From assembly GCA_050633885.1 (NCBI GenBank), contig JBOEHK010000001.1, positions 558,001 through 622,000 on the forward strand: 64,000 nucleotides of DNA, read 5' to 3'. Positions 17,494 through 27,272 of this stretch are shown in pieces; position 1 is the first letter of the stretch; each line of letters opens with the position of its first letter. The position numbers and the translations under genes are program-made. Under the pieces are notes generated by a model that did no database searches, was not told where the DNA came from, and was given only the letters and a program-made list of their open reading frames with translations. This DNA comes from JAWSVE01 sp050633885 (GTDB taxonomy: Bacteria > Pseudomonadota > Gammaproteobacteria > Pseudomonadales > Cellvibrionaceae).

Positions 17494-18117
17494 GTGAATA
17501 AAAGTTTTTTACTATTAATCACATTGTGCAGCATGTTAGTCGGCTGTGGCTCTACGAAAGACGTCACAACTACAGGCCAAGTCAACACAAACAATCAAAC
17601 GGTCTTAATTGACCAATATAAAATAGGCGTTGACGATCAGGTTCAGGTCAATGTTTGGAAGAATCCGGATCTGTCTATCACTGTGCCAGTTCGCCCAGAC
17701 GGTCGAATCTCGGTTCCTTTAATTGGTGAAGTTATAGCGGGAGGAAAAACACCTGTTGAAGTAGCTGCTGATATTACTCAGCAATTATCTGGGTTTATTA
17801 AAGACCCACAGGTTGCTGTGATCCTAACCGATTTGCGGAGCCATGAATTTTTATCGAGAGTGAGGGTGACGGGCGCTGTTCGAGCACCACGATCGTTTCC
17901 TTTTAGGCAAGGGATGTCAGTGTTAGATGTCGTGCTTGAGGCTGGCGGCCTAGATGAATTTGCTTCGGGCAACAGTGCGCGTTTATATCGGAAATCAGGA
18001 GGAAAAGTCACTACTATTCGTATTCGACTAGAAGATATTTTGGATGATGGTGATATGAAAACGAATTTAGCAATCCAGCCTGGCGATATTTTAAGTATTC
18101 CTGAGCGAGTTTTTTAA
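17494..18117 (+). CDS. Polysaccharide export lipoprotein (Wza/EpsE-like)
   Basis: A 207-aa export protein with a lipoprotein signal whose lipobox is LVGC (Cys18), an N-terminal Poly_export domain (YKIGVDDQVQVNVWKNPDL) and a SLBB domain (RVRVTGAVRAPRSFPFRQGMSVLDVVLEAGG). It would form the outer-membrane or periplasmic channel for polymer export. The frame is open from 17449, overlapping the previous gene, but the GTG at 17494 with an AGGAAG site gives the correct signal peptide. It is shorter than E. coli Wza (379 aa), as is usual in exosortase-type loci where a separate barrel protein is present. Confidence 0.9.
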   Translation: MNKSFLLLITLCSMLVGCGSTKDVTTTGQVNTNNQTVLIDQYKIGVDDQVQVNVWKNPDLSITVPVRPDGRISVPLIGEVIAGGKTPVEVAADITQQLSGFIKDPQVAVILTDLRSHEFLSRVRVTGAVRAPRSFPFRQGMSVLDVVLEAGGLDEFASGNSARLYRKSGGKVTTIRIRLEDILDDGDMKTNLAIQPGDILSIPERVF

Positions 18118-18129
18118 AAGACAAATTAT

Positions 18130-19668
18130 ATGACATTATCAATCTTTGAAATTTTAAAATTTTTACGTCGAGAAGTCTGGGAAAAGCGCAGACTTTTTGC
18201 GTTACTGTATTTTGTTACTAGTATGGCTTTCCTATTCATAGGATGGTATTGGCCTAAAGTATATTCTTCTGAAAGTGCTATTTATGTTGATGATCAAAAT
18301 ATTCTTAGACCCTTAATGGAAGGAACAGCAGTGACAACTGATGTCTCTGACCGTGCTAAGTTGGCTCGAGAAATTATTTTTAGTAAGGATTTTATGGATC
18401 AAATTCTCGAGACTTTCGAGTGGTTTGAAGACGCGGATAGAGGAGAGGTTGCAAAGGAACGATTAGTTTCGGAAATCCAATCTCGAACTCAAATAAATAA
18501 TGCGGGTAAAAATTTAATCAAAATTAGTTATGTAGATAAAGACCCAATGCATGCTTTTAAAATAACGGATTTTATTACTCACGAATTTATCAATCGAAGC
18601 ACAAAAACGAGACAGCAAGAAAGCCGAAATGCTTACAATTTTATTAATCAACAGGTTGAAGAATATCATGGCAAATTAATTGCTGCTGAAGAGGCTTTAA
18701 AAAATTTCAGATCAAGTAATCTAGATGCTTCTCCAGGAGCCCAGAGGTCTGTAGATGATAGAATCGTTGAGTTACGTCGACGAATTGAAGCGACACAATT
18801 AGAGATACGTGAAGCAAAAATTCGAAAAAATACACTGAATAAACAATTAACTGGAGAGTTATCCGTATCGGCAAGTCGTTCAAGAGAAGGCCAATACAAT
18901 ACCCGGTTACAAGAATTACAAAGCCAGCTAGAGGAGTTAAGGTTAAGTTACCACGATACTTATCCTGATATTGTCAGTATCAAAGGACAAATGGCTGAGA
19001 TAGAAAAAGCGCGTTTAAGGGAAAGGCAAGCGCGTGAAAGAGGAGAGGATTTGGGTGATGGGTATGCTTCTGCACCAGAAAAAAATGCCCTTTACGAAGA
19101 GTTGCGGAGTGAAGTGTCTTCTACTGAGTCGCGCATAGCTATGCTAGACGCACGGTTGCTAGAGAATCATGATCTCCTGAAAAAAGAAGAAGATAGGATT
19201 ATTCGTATTAATGATATGGATGCCAATTTATCTGAGTTAACTCGTGATTATCAAGTCAATCAGGATATTTATAATTCCCTAGTTCGCCAAAGAGAGCGTG
19301 CATATATTTCTATGAATATCGATGAAGAGGAGCAGGGTGAGACGTTTAAAGAACAAGAGCCTGCTTCACTTCAATTGACTCCTCGCGGTATTCGTTTTGC
19401 GCATTTTGTAGCGGGTGGGTTGCTCTTCAGTTTTCTTGTTCCTTTAGGCGCAATTCTCGGTTTAGCTTTCCTTGATGGAAAAGTTAGGATGGAAAGCGAA
19501 GTGTCTGAAAAAATGGGTTTGCCTGTCTTAGCGTCGGTCTATCACATGAATACTCCGACGGAATACAGTTTAAATACACTTAAAAAATCATTTGTGACTT
19601 TTTTGGTGATAGGTAGTTGGATTTTATATGGCTATGCCATTTGGGTAAGGTTGCAAGGTGTCGTATGA
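18130..19668 (+). CDS. Polysaccharide chain-length determinant (Wzz/GumC-like)
   Basis: A 512-aa polysaccharide co-polymerase with a membrane helix near residues 22-42, a long periplasmic coiled-coil region (about 160-370, rich in Glu, Arg and Leu, e.g. RRRIEATQLEIREAKIRKNT) and C-terminal helices near 420-450 and 485-505. It probably sets EPS chain length and couples to the kinase-like protein encoded next. The proline-rich QEPASLQLTPRG motif before the C-terminal helix is typical. It starts 12 bp after the lipoprotein gene, and its stop overlaps the next start (ATGA). Confidence 0.9.
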   Translation: MTLSIFEILKFLRREVWEKRRLFALLYFVTSMAFLFIGWYWPKVYSSESAIYVDDQNILRPLMEGTAVTTDVSDRAKLAREIIFSKDFMDQILETFEWFEDADRGEVAKERLVSEIQSRTQINNAGKNLIKISYVDKDPMHAFKITDFITHEFINRSTKTRQQESRNAYNFINQQVEEYHGKLIAAEEALKNFRSSNLDASPGAQRSVDDRIVELRRRIEATQLEIREAKIRKNTLNKQLTGELSVSASRSREGQYNTRLQELQSQLEELRLSYHDTYPDIVSIKGQMAEIEKARLRERQARERGEDLGDGYASAPEKNALYEELRSEVSSTESRIAMLDARLLENHDLLKKEEDRIIRINDMDANLSELTRDYQVNQDIYNSLVRQRERAYISMNIDEEEQGETFKEQEPASLQLTPRGIRFAHFVAGGLLFSFLVPLGAILGLAFLDGKVRMESEVSEKMGLPVLASVYHMNTPTEYSLNTLKKSFVTFLVIGSWILYGYAIWVRLQGVV

Positions 19669-20492
19669 GTAAATTAGAAACAGCCTTTTCCAAAGCGATG
19701 AAGGAACAAAACAAGCAGCCTAGCAATTCGGAAAGTTCAACATCTGATAATGCTTCTGGGCCAAATAATAAGCTCGTTAGAAGTTCGGGGAAACAACCAG
19801 CTGTTTCTCCTCGGAATCAAATTTCTCGAATGCAGCAGGAGTTTACTTTTACCGAGGATCAATTAGCGGATCGCCGATTGATTTATCCGAGCATGAAAGA
19901 TGAGAAGCTTTTAAATATTTATAGAAATATTCGAACTAAGCTGATTGCAAAAGCCGGCAGTAAAAATTTCACTACATTAGTCACATCGGTTGTTCCGGCA
20001 GGTGGTAGTAGTCTCATTGCTGCTAATATCGCAAATGTATTTGCTTTTGATGAGGGAAAAACCTCCTTGTTGATTGACGCGAATGTACGTTCTCCAGCCC
20101 TTGCAGATCTTTTTCAGTTAGAAAGTGAGTCGGGTATTGTTGATTATTTAGAATCAGAAGAAATGCCGCTTGATAATATTTTGTATTCTACAGGGGTGTC
20201 TCGTTTACGGTTAATACCTGTGGGTAGTCAGCGAGAGAATGCCACTGAATATTTTAGTTCTGAACGAATGGGACAGTTTTTTAACGAGGTTGTAGAACGT
20301 TATGCCGAACGTTATCCAATTATTGACGCTCCAAGTCTAAGCGATTCTGCTGATACAAGAATTTTGATAGATAAATGTGATCAAGTTGTGCTAGTTATTC
20401 CCTATGGTCAATGCAGCACTCAAGAAATAAAAACGGCAGCCAGAACAATCGGGCAAAATAAACTGGCAGGTGTCGTATTAAATCAATTTTAG
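19665..20492 (+). CDS. BY-kinase-like (CpsD/CapB) protein with degenerate P-loop
   Basis: A 275-aa MinD/CpsD-like protein that would partner the Wzz-like protein. The fold is recognisable from LLNIYRNIRTKL, the Walker A' segment TSLLIDANVRSP (Asp138) and IIDAPSLSDSADT. The Walker A loop reads VVPAGGSSLIAANIA: Ser115 (codon 20007-20009) occupies the place of the invariant Lys, and the usual GEGK[ST] is lost. The C terminus ends GVVLNQF and lacks the tyrosine cluster of active BY-kinases. It is therefore probably a non-catalytic regulator. The ATG at 19665 overlaps the previous stop; upstream in-frame starts lie inside that gene. Confidence 0.85.
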   Translation: MSKLETAFSKAMKEQNKQPSNSESSTSDNASGPNNKLVRSSGKQPAVSPRNQISRMQQEFTFTEDQLADRRLIYPSMKDEKLLNIYRNIRTKLIAKAGSKNFTTLVTSVVPAGGSSLIAANIANVFAFDEGKTSLLIDANVRSPALADLFQLESESGIVDYLESEEMPLDNILYSTGVSRLRLIPVGSQRENATEYFSSERMGQFFNEVVERYAERYPIIDAPSLSDSADTRILIDKCDQVVLVIPYGQCSTQEIKTAARTIGQNKLAGVVLNQF

Positions 20493-20520
20493 TTGTATCG
20501 GTTGTTTTGGGGAAATAGTT

Positions 20521-21855
20521 GTGCGAAAAGAAAATGTTTTACATCTTGCTTTGCTGTGTGCATCTCTATTTTTTTCAATGGCTTTGCATTCTTTAGAGTA
20601 TCAGTATTCTTTTTTTGGAAATGCTGAAAAGACGGATAACATTTTTCGAAGTGAAACTGATGAAGAGTCGGCTGAAATCTATAACGCAGGTTTAAATTTT
20701 TCTCTTCAGTCTACAGAGAGTGACGTACTTCAAACTAACTTGTCGGCGTTACTTGGTAAGACCTTCTACTCAGGGATAGATACAGAAGATGAGAACTTAA
20801 GAGGCTTTGAAGGTGGAGCTGTTTATTCTCCAGCACGTTCTAATTTTTCTCTAACGCTGGTTGACTCTTACGCTCAGATTCAAAGAAATAGATTTACTAC
20901 TCAGCGTGTCAGTAACAGCGCTGACGTGAATGTTTTTGCCGCCTTGCCTCGTTACTATATTCGTCTGTCTGGAAAACATCAGATTAATTTCGAGTTGCTG
21001 TATAGTCATGTGAGTGATCTGGATGCAGAAACACGTTTAACTGATGTTTCTCGTTCTATTATTAAACCTGCAGTTGGTTATGAGAGAGCTATTTCAGAAA
21101 TCACAGATCTGGCTTTTTATATTTCTCAAACAGATACGAGCTATGATGAATTACTAGATACTGATTATGAGGAGAGAAGTGCTTTTTTAAGGCTGACCTC
21201 AAATCGAAGACAGACAGCATACGTTTTTGATGTTGGGCGAGCAGAAATTGAAACAGATACCGGTGAAACCTTTGATGGTAATTTGATTGGTTTTTCGTTG
21301 GTGAGGCAAGTCAATGCCAGCGACAGGTTGTCTTTTCGCTATAACCAAGATTACGGCAATTTGGTGAATACCGATGTTAGCGTGGGCGTGGTTAACCTGA
21401 ATGTGAATGATCAGGCAGGTTATATTGACGAGGTGTTGGAGCAAAAAACGTTTCGCACTACCTATAGCCATGATGGTGCTTATGTTGATGTTTCTGTCGG
21501 TGTTTATAAAGACTATTTGGAAGGGCTCTTTAGTGATCGAGAAGAAGATTCCTTAGGTGTGGATGTATCGGTCGTTTTTAACTTTGGTCAGTTGTTTAGA
21601 ACAGCAAGTCAAAGTGATATTACCCTGCGAGTTGGGTTTGAAAAAGAAGATTTTGTTTCTGCTAATAGTGAAACAGAAGACCTCTATTCATCTTTACGCT
21701 ACAACAATTATGTGACAGAAAATTTAGTAATATTCGCCGAATATCGGCATGAAAATATAGAAGAACGCTCATTACTAGTTAATGGAGATGTTGCGGAAAA
21801 TAGCTTTAGATTTGGGTTCAGCTATTCTCCCCTTGGACGAATAAAAGGGTTTTAA
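20521..21855 (+). CDS. Outer-membrane beta-barrel protein of the EPS locus
   Basis: A 444-aa secreted protein with an N-terminal signal (about residues 1-25) and alternating amphipathic strands throughout, such as RFSFRYNQDY-like and TLRVGFEKEDF segments, ending in an aromatic residue (RIKGF). It matches the barrel found in exosortase-type EPS operons, which is presumed to take the place of the Wza outer-membrane pore or serve as a secretion porin. The GTG start at 20521 follows a GGGGAAA site. It is separated by 1 bp from the ATPase gene, so co-translation is likely. The assignment rests on topology and context. Confidence 0.72.
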   Translation: MRKENVLHLALLCASLFFSMALHSLEYQYSFFGNAEKTDNIFRSETDEESAEIYNAGLNFSLQSTESDVLQTNLSALLGKTFYSGIDTEDENLRGFEGGAVYSPARSNFSLTLVDSYAQIQRNRFTTQRVSNSADVNVFAALPRYYIRLSGKHQINFELLYSHVSDLDAETRLTDVSRSIIKPAVGYERAISEITDLAFYISQTDTSYDELLDTDYEERSAFLRLTSNRRQTAYVFDVGRAEIETDTGETFDGNLIGFSLVRQVNASDRLSFRYNQDYGNLVNTDVSVGVVNLNVNDQAGYIDEVLEQKTFRTTYSHDGAYVDVSVGVYKDYLEGLFSDREEDSLGVDVSVVFNFGQLFRTASQSDITLRVGFEKEDFVSANSETEDLYSSLRYNNYVTENLVIFAEYRHENIEERSLLVNGDVAENSFRFGFSYSPLGRIKGF

Positions 21856-21856
21856 T

Positions 21857-22882
21857 ATGTATCTTGAACATTATGGTTTTGAAGTTGAGCCGTTTGAAAT
21901 TGCGCCTAACTCTGAATTTTTATATTTGAGTAAAGGTCATAAAAAGGCATTCACTTTTCTTAATTATGCATTGTGGAATAAAGATGTATTTACCCTTTTG
22001 ACTGGAGAAATAGGAGCTGGGAAAACGATTTTGTTGCAGCATTTATTAAAAACAATGCCCTCTGCAGCAGAAGTTGTGACTATATATCAAACCCAAATTA
22101 GTCCATTCGAGCTTCTTTATACTATTGCGGAGCGTTTTGGTTTAGTTGATGGTGAAGATATCCCAAAATCAAAACTGTACCAGTTGGTGAATAATTATAT
22201 CGTTGAGTCAACGCGTACGATTGTCATTGTGGTTGATGAAGCACAGAGTTTATCGTTTGAAACACTTGAAGAATTGCGAATGCTTGCAGGCATCGACATA
22301 TATTCTGGTAAGTCCAATATGAATATTATTTTGTGTGGCCAGCCTGAACTTAAAAATATCATTGAAAGTGGATCTCTTGAGCAGCTCAACCAGAGAATCA
22401 AATTACGCTTTCACTTAACGCGATTAGATTTTGAAGAAACAAAAGAGTACGTTCAGTTTCGTGTTTATAAAGCGGGTCAAAAATTAGAAATTTTTACACT
22501 CGATGCAATCAAACAGATCTACGAATTTACTCAAGGTTTACCTCGGCTAATTAATATCCTTGCTGACACAGCATTGACATGTGGGTATGCCGATGGATTC
22601 TACGCGATTTCATCGCGACAAATAGATGATGCTGTTAAAGAGCTAAATTGGGATTCCAGCACATTACCCCGAAGTGTCAATGAACCTCCGCGGTCGATGA
22701 AAGGCTTGCATAAAGTTGTCAACATTAATTCAAAAGTGGATGGCAGTATGTCGAGTGAAGATGCTGGCAACCTACTTTCTGTGGCGCATGATATCGCTCA
22801 TCAATTAGAAAGGATTGCTGATTCGTTATCCAGCGGTTTAGAGAATGCCTCAAACGGCGATAGCCCCGTTAGAAAAAAATAG
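21857..22882 (+). CDS. ExeA-like AAA+ ATPase of the EPS locus
   Basis: A 341-aa ATPase of the ExeA/GspA group. It starts MYLEHYGFEVEPFEIAPNSE, has Walker A GEIGAGKT (50-57), Walker B IVIVVDEAQ (D127, E128) and the GLPRLINILADTAL segment typical of this family. The C-terminal 80 residues are low complexity and lack the peptidoglycan-binding domain of ExeA. Such ATPases are a hallmark of PEP-CTERM/exosortase A EPS operons; the role may be assembly of the export machine. It follows the barrel gene by 1 bp. A 75-bp gap then precedes the deacetylase gene. Confidence 0.87.
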   Translation: MYLEHYGFEVEPFEIAPNSEFLYLSKGHKKAFTFLNYALWNKDVFTLLTGEIGAGKTILLQHLLKTMPSAAEVVTIYQTQISPFELLYTIAERFGLVDGEDIPKSKLYQLVNNYIVESTRTIVIVVDEAQSLSFETLEELRMLAGIDIYSGKSNMNIILCGQPELKNIIESGSLEQLNQRIKLRFHLTRLDFEETKEYVQFRVYKAGQKLEIFTLDAIKQIYEFTQGLPRLINILADTALTCGYADGFYAISSRQIDDAVKELNWDSSTLPRSVNEPPRSMKGLHKVVNINSKVDGSMSSEDAGNLLSVAHDIAHQLERIADSLSSGLENASNGDSPVRKK

Positions 22883-22957
22883 TTTTTGACGATTCTCTCA
22901 TTGATGTCTCTTCTTAGTGTAATCGCATCAATCTTTTAGCTGCTGGATGTTTTCATC

Positions 22958-23758
22958 ATGTCTATTCCTGTTTTCATGTTTCATGGAATTAATAACGGTT
23001 TGTCACCTATGGATGGTGCTGATGCGTTTTATTCCGTCCTCGAAGAAGCGTACCAATATTTTATCGCTCTGAGTCTTGAAAAAAACATTCCTATCTTTTC
23101 TTTGGAAAAACTATTGTCTCTATCGAATTCACATTCGAAAGCTATTTATCAAGATCATGACAAAAATACATCTTGCTGTTCATTTACTTTTGATGATGGT
23201 CATGCCACTAATTATAGTGCTGCTTGCTTGTTGCAAGAGCATGGCTTCTCCGCCGATTTTTTTGTTAATTCGTCGACGATAAATACTAAGAATTTTCTCT
23301 CATCTTCTCAGCTTAAAGAAATGGTTAGTATGGGTATGTCGATACAGTCGCATGGACATACCCATGAGTTTATGAATGATCTAGACGATGAAGCGCTGCT
23401 AGATCAGTTAAAACGCTCCAAAGATTTAATTGGTGATGCTTGTGGTCGAGAGGTGACAATCTTTGCTCCTCCAGGAGGAAGGTACGATGAGCGTCTAAAA
23501 GCCATAGCAAAAAGCTCCGGCTATTCCGCGATATCCAATTCTGAGCCTGGATACATGAATCTTGATAAGGTTGATCTTTTTTCAATTCCAAGAGTGGCTG
23601 TTACTTCAGCTACCAGCAAAGACTTGTATGAGCAGTTGCTGTACTGTGAGTCTGCTCCAATCCGAAAGGATCAAATAAAATATTTCGTGACTAAACAAGC
23701 CAAAAAAATCCTTGGTAATCAGCGTTATGAAGTTATTTGGAAATTGTTGCGGGGTTAA
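22958..23758 (+). CDS. Polysaccharide deacetylase (NodB domain) 1
   Basis: A 266-aa NodB-type carbohydrate esterase without a signal peptide. The metal-binding motifs are FTFDDGH (D79, D80), SHGHTHEF (H132, H136) and the catalytic FAPPGGRYDE segment. It would remove N- or O-acetyl groups from a sugar intermediate, and its cytoplasmic nature suggests action on lipid-linked precursors. Exosortase-type EPS loci often carry such a gene. Its stop codon overlaps the start of the GT2 gene (TAATG), so the two are translationally coupled. Confidence 0.87.
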   Translation: MSIPVFMFHGINNGLSPMDGADAFYSVLEEAYQYFIALSLEKNIPIFSLEKLLSLSNSHSKAIYQDHDKNTSCCSFTFDDGHATNYSAACLLQEHGFSADFFVNSSTINTKNFLSSSQLKEMVSMGMSIQSHGHTHEFMNDLDDEALLDQLKRSKDLIGDACGREVTIFAPPGGRYDERLKAIAKSSGYSAISNSEPGYMNLDKVDLFSIPRVAVTSATSKDLYEQLLYCESAPIRKDQIKYFVTKQAKKILGNQRYEVIWKLLRG

Positions 23759-24888
23759 TGATGCTTACTGTTTTTTGGTTGTCTGCTTTTTTAGTTGTGT
23801 ACACCTATGCACTGTATCCCTTCTTCATATTCGTCCTAGCTAAACTTTTCCCTAAAGATATCACAAAAAATGACATTCTCGACGACGTGACTGTTGTCGT
23901 CATTGTTTATAATGAAGCCGATAAAATATCAGCAAAAATTAAAAATATTTTAGACGCAAAATATCCAGAAGATAAAATACATATCTTAGTTGTCTCTGAT
24001 GGCTCTGATGATAAAACGGAGGCAGTCATTTCTTCGCTGCAACTGCCTAACGTTAAACTTTTAAGTTTTAGTGAACGCAGAGGAAAAGCAGCTTGTCTTA
24101 ATGATGCGTTTAGTGCAATAGAAACAGACTTTGCCGTTTTGACTGATGTTCGGCAAACATTTGAAACCGATGCGATACCTAACCTTCTGGCGTGCTTTTC
24201 TGATAAAAGTGTCGGTGCTGTTAGTGGTGAGTTACATTTTTCAAGTGGAGAAGAAAATGAATTTGCCCAATCCGTTGATGCATACTGGCAGTATGAAACA
24301 TTTATAAGAGCAAAAGAAAGTCAATATGATTCGACTATTGGCGTAACAGGGGCGATTTACGCGATACGAAAAGATTTATTTCAGGTAATACCCAACAATA
24401 CAGTTCTCGATGATGTTTTAATCCCTATGAATGTTGTAATGCAGGGGAAGCGAGTTTTATTTGAGCCAAGCGCTATCGCTTATGACATACCAAGTTCTGA
24501 CCCTGTTCGTGAAGAGACGAGAAAAATTAGAACGTTAGCAGGAAATTATCAATTAGTTGTATTGAGACCTGAGTTGCTTTTACCTTGGAAAAATCCGGCA
24601 ATCGTTCAATACGTCTCTCATAAATTATTTCGATTAGTTATGCCCGTTTTTTTGTTTTTAATACTGATAAGTAGCATGTTTCTTATGGGGTCTCATTGGT
24701 TCTTTAGTTTGGCTTTTGGTGGCCAGATTGTTTTTTATGCTATGCCGCTATTTCAAAAATATATCAACGTTTCATTGTTTAAGAAGTTAGTTCGTATTCG
24801 AAATGCATTTGTTTCTATGAACTTCTATGCGCTTAAAGCAATGATTGAATTTTTTAATAATAAAGACCTGCATTTGTGGAAGAAATGA
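23758..24888 (+). CDS. Glycosyltransferase family 2, membrane-bound
   Basis: A GT2 enzyme of 376 aa from ATG 23758, which overlaps the previous stop. It has one N-terminal helix, a GT-A domain (VVVIVYNEADK, LVVSDGSDDKTE, the TDVRQTF motif in the DxD position, and DDVLIPMNV as the acidic catalytic motif) and two or three C-terminal helices (about 295-345). It probably extends the EPS repeat unit on the lipid carrier. An in-frame TTG at 23737 would lengthen the protein by seven residues but lies inside the deacetylase gene. Confidence 0.85.
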   Translation: MMLTVFWLSAFLVVYTYALYPFFIFVLAKLFPKDITKNDILDDVTVVVIVYNEADKISAKIKNILDAKYPEDKIHILVVSDGSDDKTEAVISSLQLPNVKLLSFSERRGKAACLNDAFSAIETDFAVLTDVRQTFETDAIPNLLACFSDKSVGAVSGELHFSSGEENEFAQSVDAYWQYETFIRAKESQYDSTIGVTGAIYAIRKDLFQVIPNNTVLDDVLIPMNVVMQGKRVLFEPSAIAYDIPSSDPVREETRKIRTLAGNYQLVVLRPELLLPWKNPAIVQYVSHKLFRLVMPVFLFLILISSMFLMGSHWFFSLAFGGQIVFYAMPLFQKYINVSLFKKLVRIRNAFVSMNFYALKAMIEFFNNKDLHLWKK

Positions 24889-24939
24889 ATATTTTGATTT
24901 TGGAATTGTTAATGATGTCAAATAGAGAAAAACAACAAG

Positions 24940-26103
24940 ATGACTAAAAGATTACTTGTTGTAACGGATAATTACGTCGGCGAGCCAGGAGGTAGTGAGA
25001 AACATTTACTAAACCTTCTCTCGGGTATTGGTAATGATTTTGAGGTAACCGTTTTTCAAATGTATCCAGATAAAATTAGAGATACTATTAAAGACGGAAA
25101 ATTAAGGAAAAAAAATAACGTTACATTGTTTTCCACGCCTGTTAATAGCGTGTTTAGCTTTTCCTATCTCTTTTTAATTCTAGAAGTCTTTTTCTTGATC
25201 CGAAAATCTAATATTGATCTAATTATTTCTTACCATGAAAAATCTGACTTATTAAATTATATTGTAAAAAAGCTATCATTTAAGCGTCTTGTTAATTTAT
25301 CAAGCAAAAGAGATATGGGTTTTAATACATCCTCTCGTTTGAAAAAGCTGATGAAGTTTATTACCAAGCGCCTCGATGGTATTGTGAGTCCGTCATCTAG
25401 TATCAAAGATTTGATGATAAATGAGTATGGTGTAAGTGCTGATAAAGCTTGGGTTATTCATAATGGAACTGATCTTGACTTATATCGGCAGGGAACTGCA
25501 CAAGACATTTTAAATGTTCGCGAAAATCTCAAACTGCCATTGAATAAAAAAATCATTTGCTGTGTTGGTACTTTAAAGCCTATTAAAGGCCATGCTTTCT
25601 TACTAGAAGGCTTTGCTCGTTATTTAGAAAAATCAAAAGATACGGCGATGTTAGTGCTTATAGGCGGTGGTGATGAGGAAGTTTCACTAAAATCACTAGC
25701 CAAACAATTAGGTATTGAAGATAAAGTTATTTTTGCTGGTTGGCAAAAGAATGTTTCTGAGTGGATGAAAGTCGTTGACTTATTCGTCATTTCTTCTCTA
25801 TCTGAAGGGCTGTCCAATGCGTTGGTAGAGGCGTCAGCTGCTGGACTTCCTTTGTTGGCCACTGATGTAGGAGGGAATGGAGAAGTGGTTGTTAATAACG
25901 ATAATGGTTTGTTAGTTCAAGCAAGCTCTTCTATGGCAATTGCAGATGCTTTTGAATCGTTATTGACAAACAGCGAAAGGCTGAAAAGTTTCGGTCATCG
26001 ATCAAGAGAGTTAGCAGAGCAAAAGTTTTCAAATGCTGCCATGGTAGGCAGTTTTGAAACACTTTTTTCAAAAAAAATAGAGGACGTTCGCCTAAGTGAT
26101 TAA
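24940..26103 (+). CDS. Glycosyltransferase family 4 (first of three)
   Basis: A 387-aa GT-B enzyme. The N-terminal domain starts RLLVVTDNYVGEPGGSEKHLLN with the glycine-rich acceptor loop, and the C-terminal nucleotide-sugar domain has CVGTLKPIKGHAFLLEGFA and SSLSEGLSNALVEASAAGLP, the EX7E motif of GT4. The donor sugar cannot be read from the sequence. It overlaps the next GT4 gene by 8 bp. The ribosome site is weak (AGAGAAAAACAACAAG). It is a cytoplasmic, membrane-associated step of repeat-unit assembly. Confidence 0.87.
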   Translation: MTKRLLVVTDNYVGEPGGSEKHLLNLLSGIGNDFEVTVFQMYPDKIRDTIKDGKLRKKNNVTLFSTPVNSVFSFSYLFLILEVFFLIRKSNIDLIISYHEKSDLLNYIVKKLSFKRLVNLSSKRDMGFNTSSRLKKLMKFITKRLDGIVSPSSSIKDLMINEYGVSADKAWVIHNGTDLDLYRQGTAQDILNVRENLKLPLNKKIICCVGTLKPIKGHAFLLEGFARYLEKSKDTAMLVLIGGGDEEVSLKSLAKQLGIEDKVIFAGWQKNVSEWMKVVDLFVISSLSEGLSNALVEASAAGLPLLATDVGGNGEVVVNNDNGLLVQASSSMAIADAFESLLTNSERLKSFGHRSRELAEQKFSNAAMVGSFETLFSKKIEDVRLSD

Positions 26104-27193
26104 TGTTCTTCATGTGAGGTCAACAACCGGTTTTTATGGTGCTGAAAAAGTACTACACAATTTGTTGCCGGAGATTAATCGCCAGTCTAAAGAATTTCAA
26201 GCCAATCTTTTTGTTATAGAAGGTGAAGGGACGGATTCAAAACGATTAGCGGATTCTTTAAGAGATTCTTCTGTACAAGTTAATTCAAGTAAAAGTCAAA
26301 AGAAAATTGATTTACCTCTCACTAAATATTTAAAAACAATAATAAAAAATGAACCTTATAATGTTATCCACACTCATGACTACAAATCCTTAGTGCATGG
26401 GTTGATTGCAACTTTTGGTACTGATGCCAAAGTTGTGCATCATATGCACGGTGGTTTAAATACAACAAGGGCAGAAAAGTTATATGCCAAGATAGAGGCT
26501 TTCTTTATCAATTTTGTGTCAGCCGTTTTTATCGTTTCTCGAGGCATCAAGTTGCGCTTTTTTAGCCGGCCTACGCTTGGGGTAGAATTTATACCTAACG
26601 GAGTGGAGTTACCATTCTCTGATGTAACAAAAACTAAAGACGAGCAGTTAAAATTATTAATAGTTGCTCGAGTTTCTCAGGAAAAAAACCATATCCTTGC
26701 AGTCGAGACAATTTCAGAGTTAAAAAAACGCCATATTAATGTTACTTTAGATGTGATTGGCGACGGCCCTTTATTAGATGATGTTAAGCAAAAAGCATCC
26801 AGTCTTGATCTAAATGAGCAAATCAAGTTTCATGGCTTCGTTACCAATACAGAAGCATTTTATCAAATGGCTGATTTACTGATAATTTGTTCAAGCACAG
26901 AAGGGCTTCCTATGAATCTATTAGAAGCTCTTTCCTACAAAATACCCGTTGTCAGTACAGCTGTTGGCGAAATACCTCATATTCTTAATGAAGGTGACTG
27001 CGGGTTTATTGCCGATGATAATGCGATAAGCTTTGCGGACAAGATAGAATTGTTAATCAATGATCAACAACGATTCGAAACGATGCGAATTAATGCAATA
27101 ATGACCATTAAAGAGAAGTTCAGTATAGAATCACAGGCTTCTTTAATAATGAAAAAATACAGAGGAATCATAGAATATTATAAGCCTGCTTAG
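26096..27193 (+). CDS. Glycosyltransferase family 4 (second of three)
   Basis: A 365-aa GT-B enzyme beginning MINVLHVRSTTGFYGAEKVL, with VHHMHGGLNT in the acceptor domain and LLIVARVSQEKNHILAVETI plus SSTEGLPMNLLEALSYKIP (EX7E) in the donor domain. It starts at a GTG within the end of the preceding GT4 gene (8-bp overlap), with AGAGGA upstream, so the two are translationally coupled. The start GAEKVL resembles transferases acting late in EPS repeat synthesis. Specificity is unknown. Confidence 0.87.
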   Translation: MINVLHVRSTTGFYGAEKVLHNLLPEINRQSKEFQANLFVIEGEGTDSKRLADSLRDSSVQVNSSKSQKKIDLPLTKYLKTIIKNEPYNVIHTHDYKSLVHGLIATFGTDAKVVHHMHGGLNTTRAEKLYAKIEAFFINFVSAVFIVSRGIKLRFFSRPTLGVEFIPNGVELPFSDVTKTKDEQLKLLIVARVSQEKNHILAVETISELKKRHINVTLDVIGDGPLLDDVKQKASSLDLNEQIKFHGFVTNTEAFYQMADLLIICSSTEGLPMNLLEALSYKIPVVSTAVGEIPHILNEGDCGFIADDNAISFADKIELLINDQQRFETMRINAIMTIKEKFSIESQASLIMKKYRGIIEYYKPA

Positions 27194-27272
27194 TAATTAT
27201 GATGTTACTAGGTGTAGAGTTTATAGGGACAATGTTGACAGAAGATCAACCAAACTGGATAAATAAAACTAT

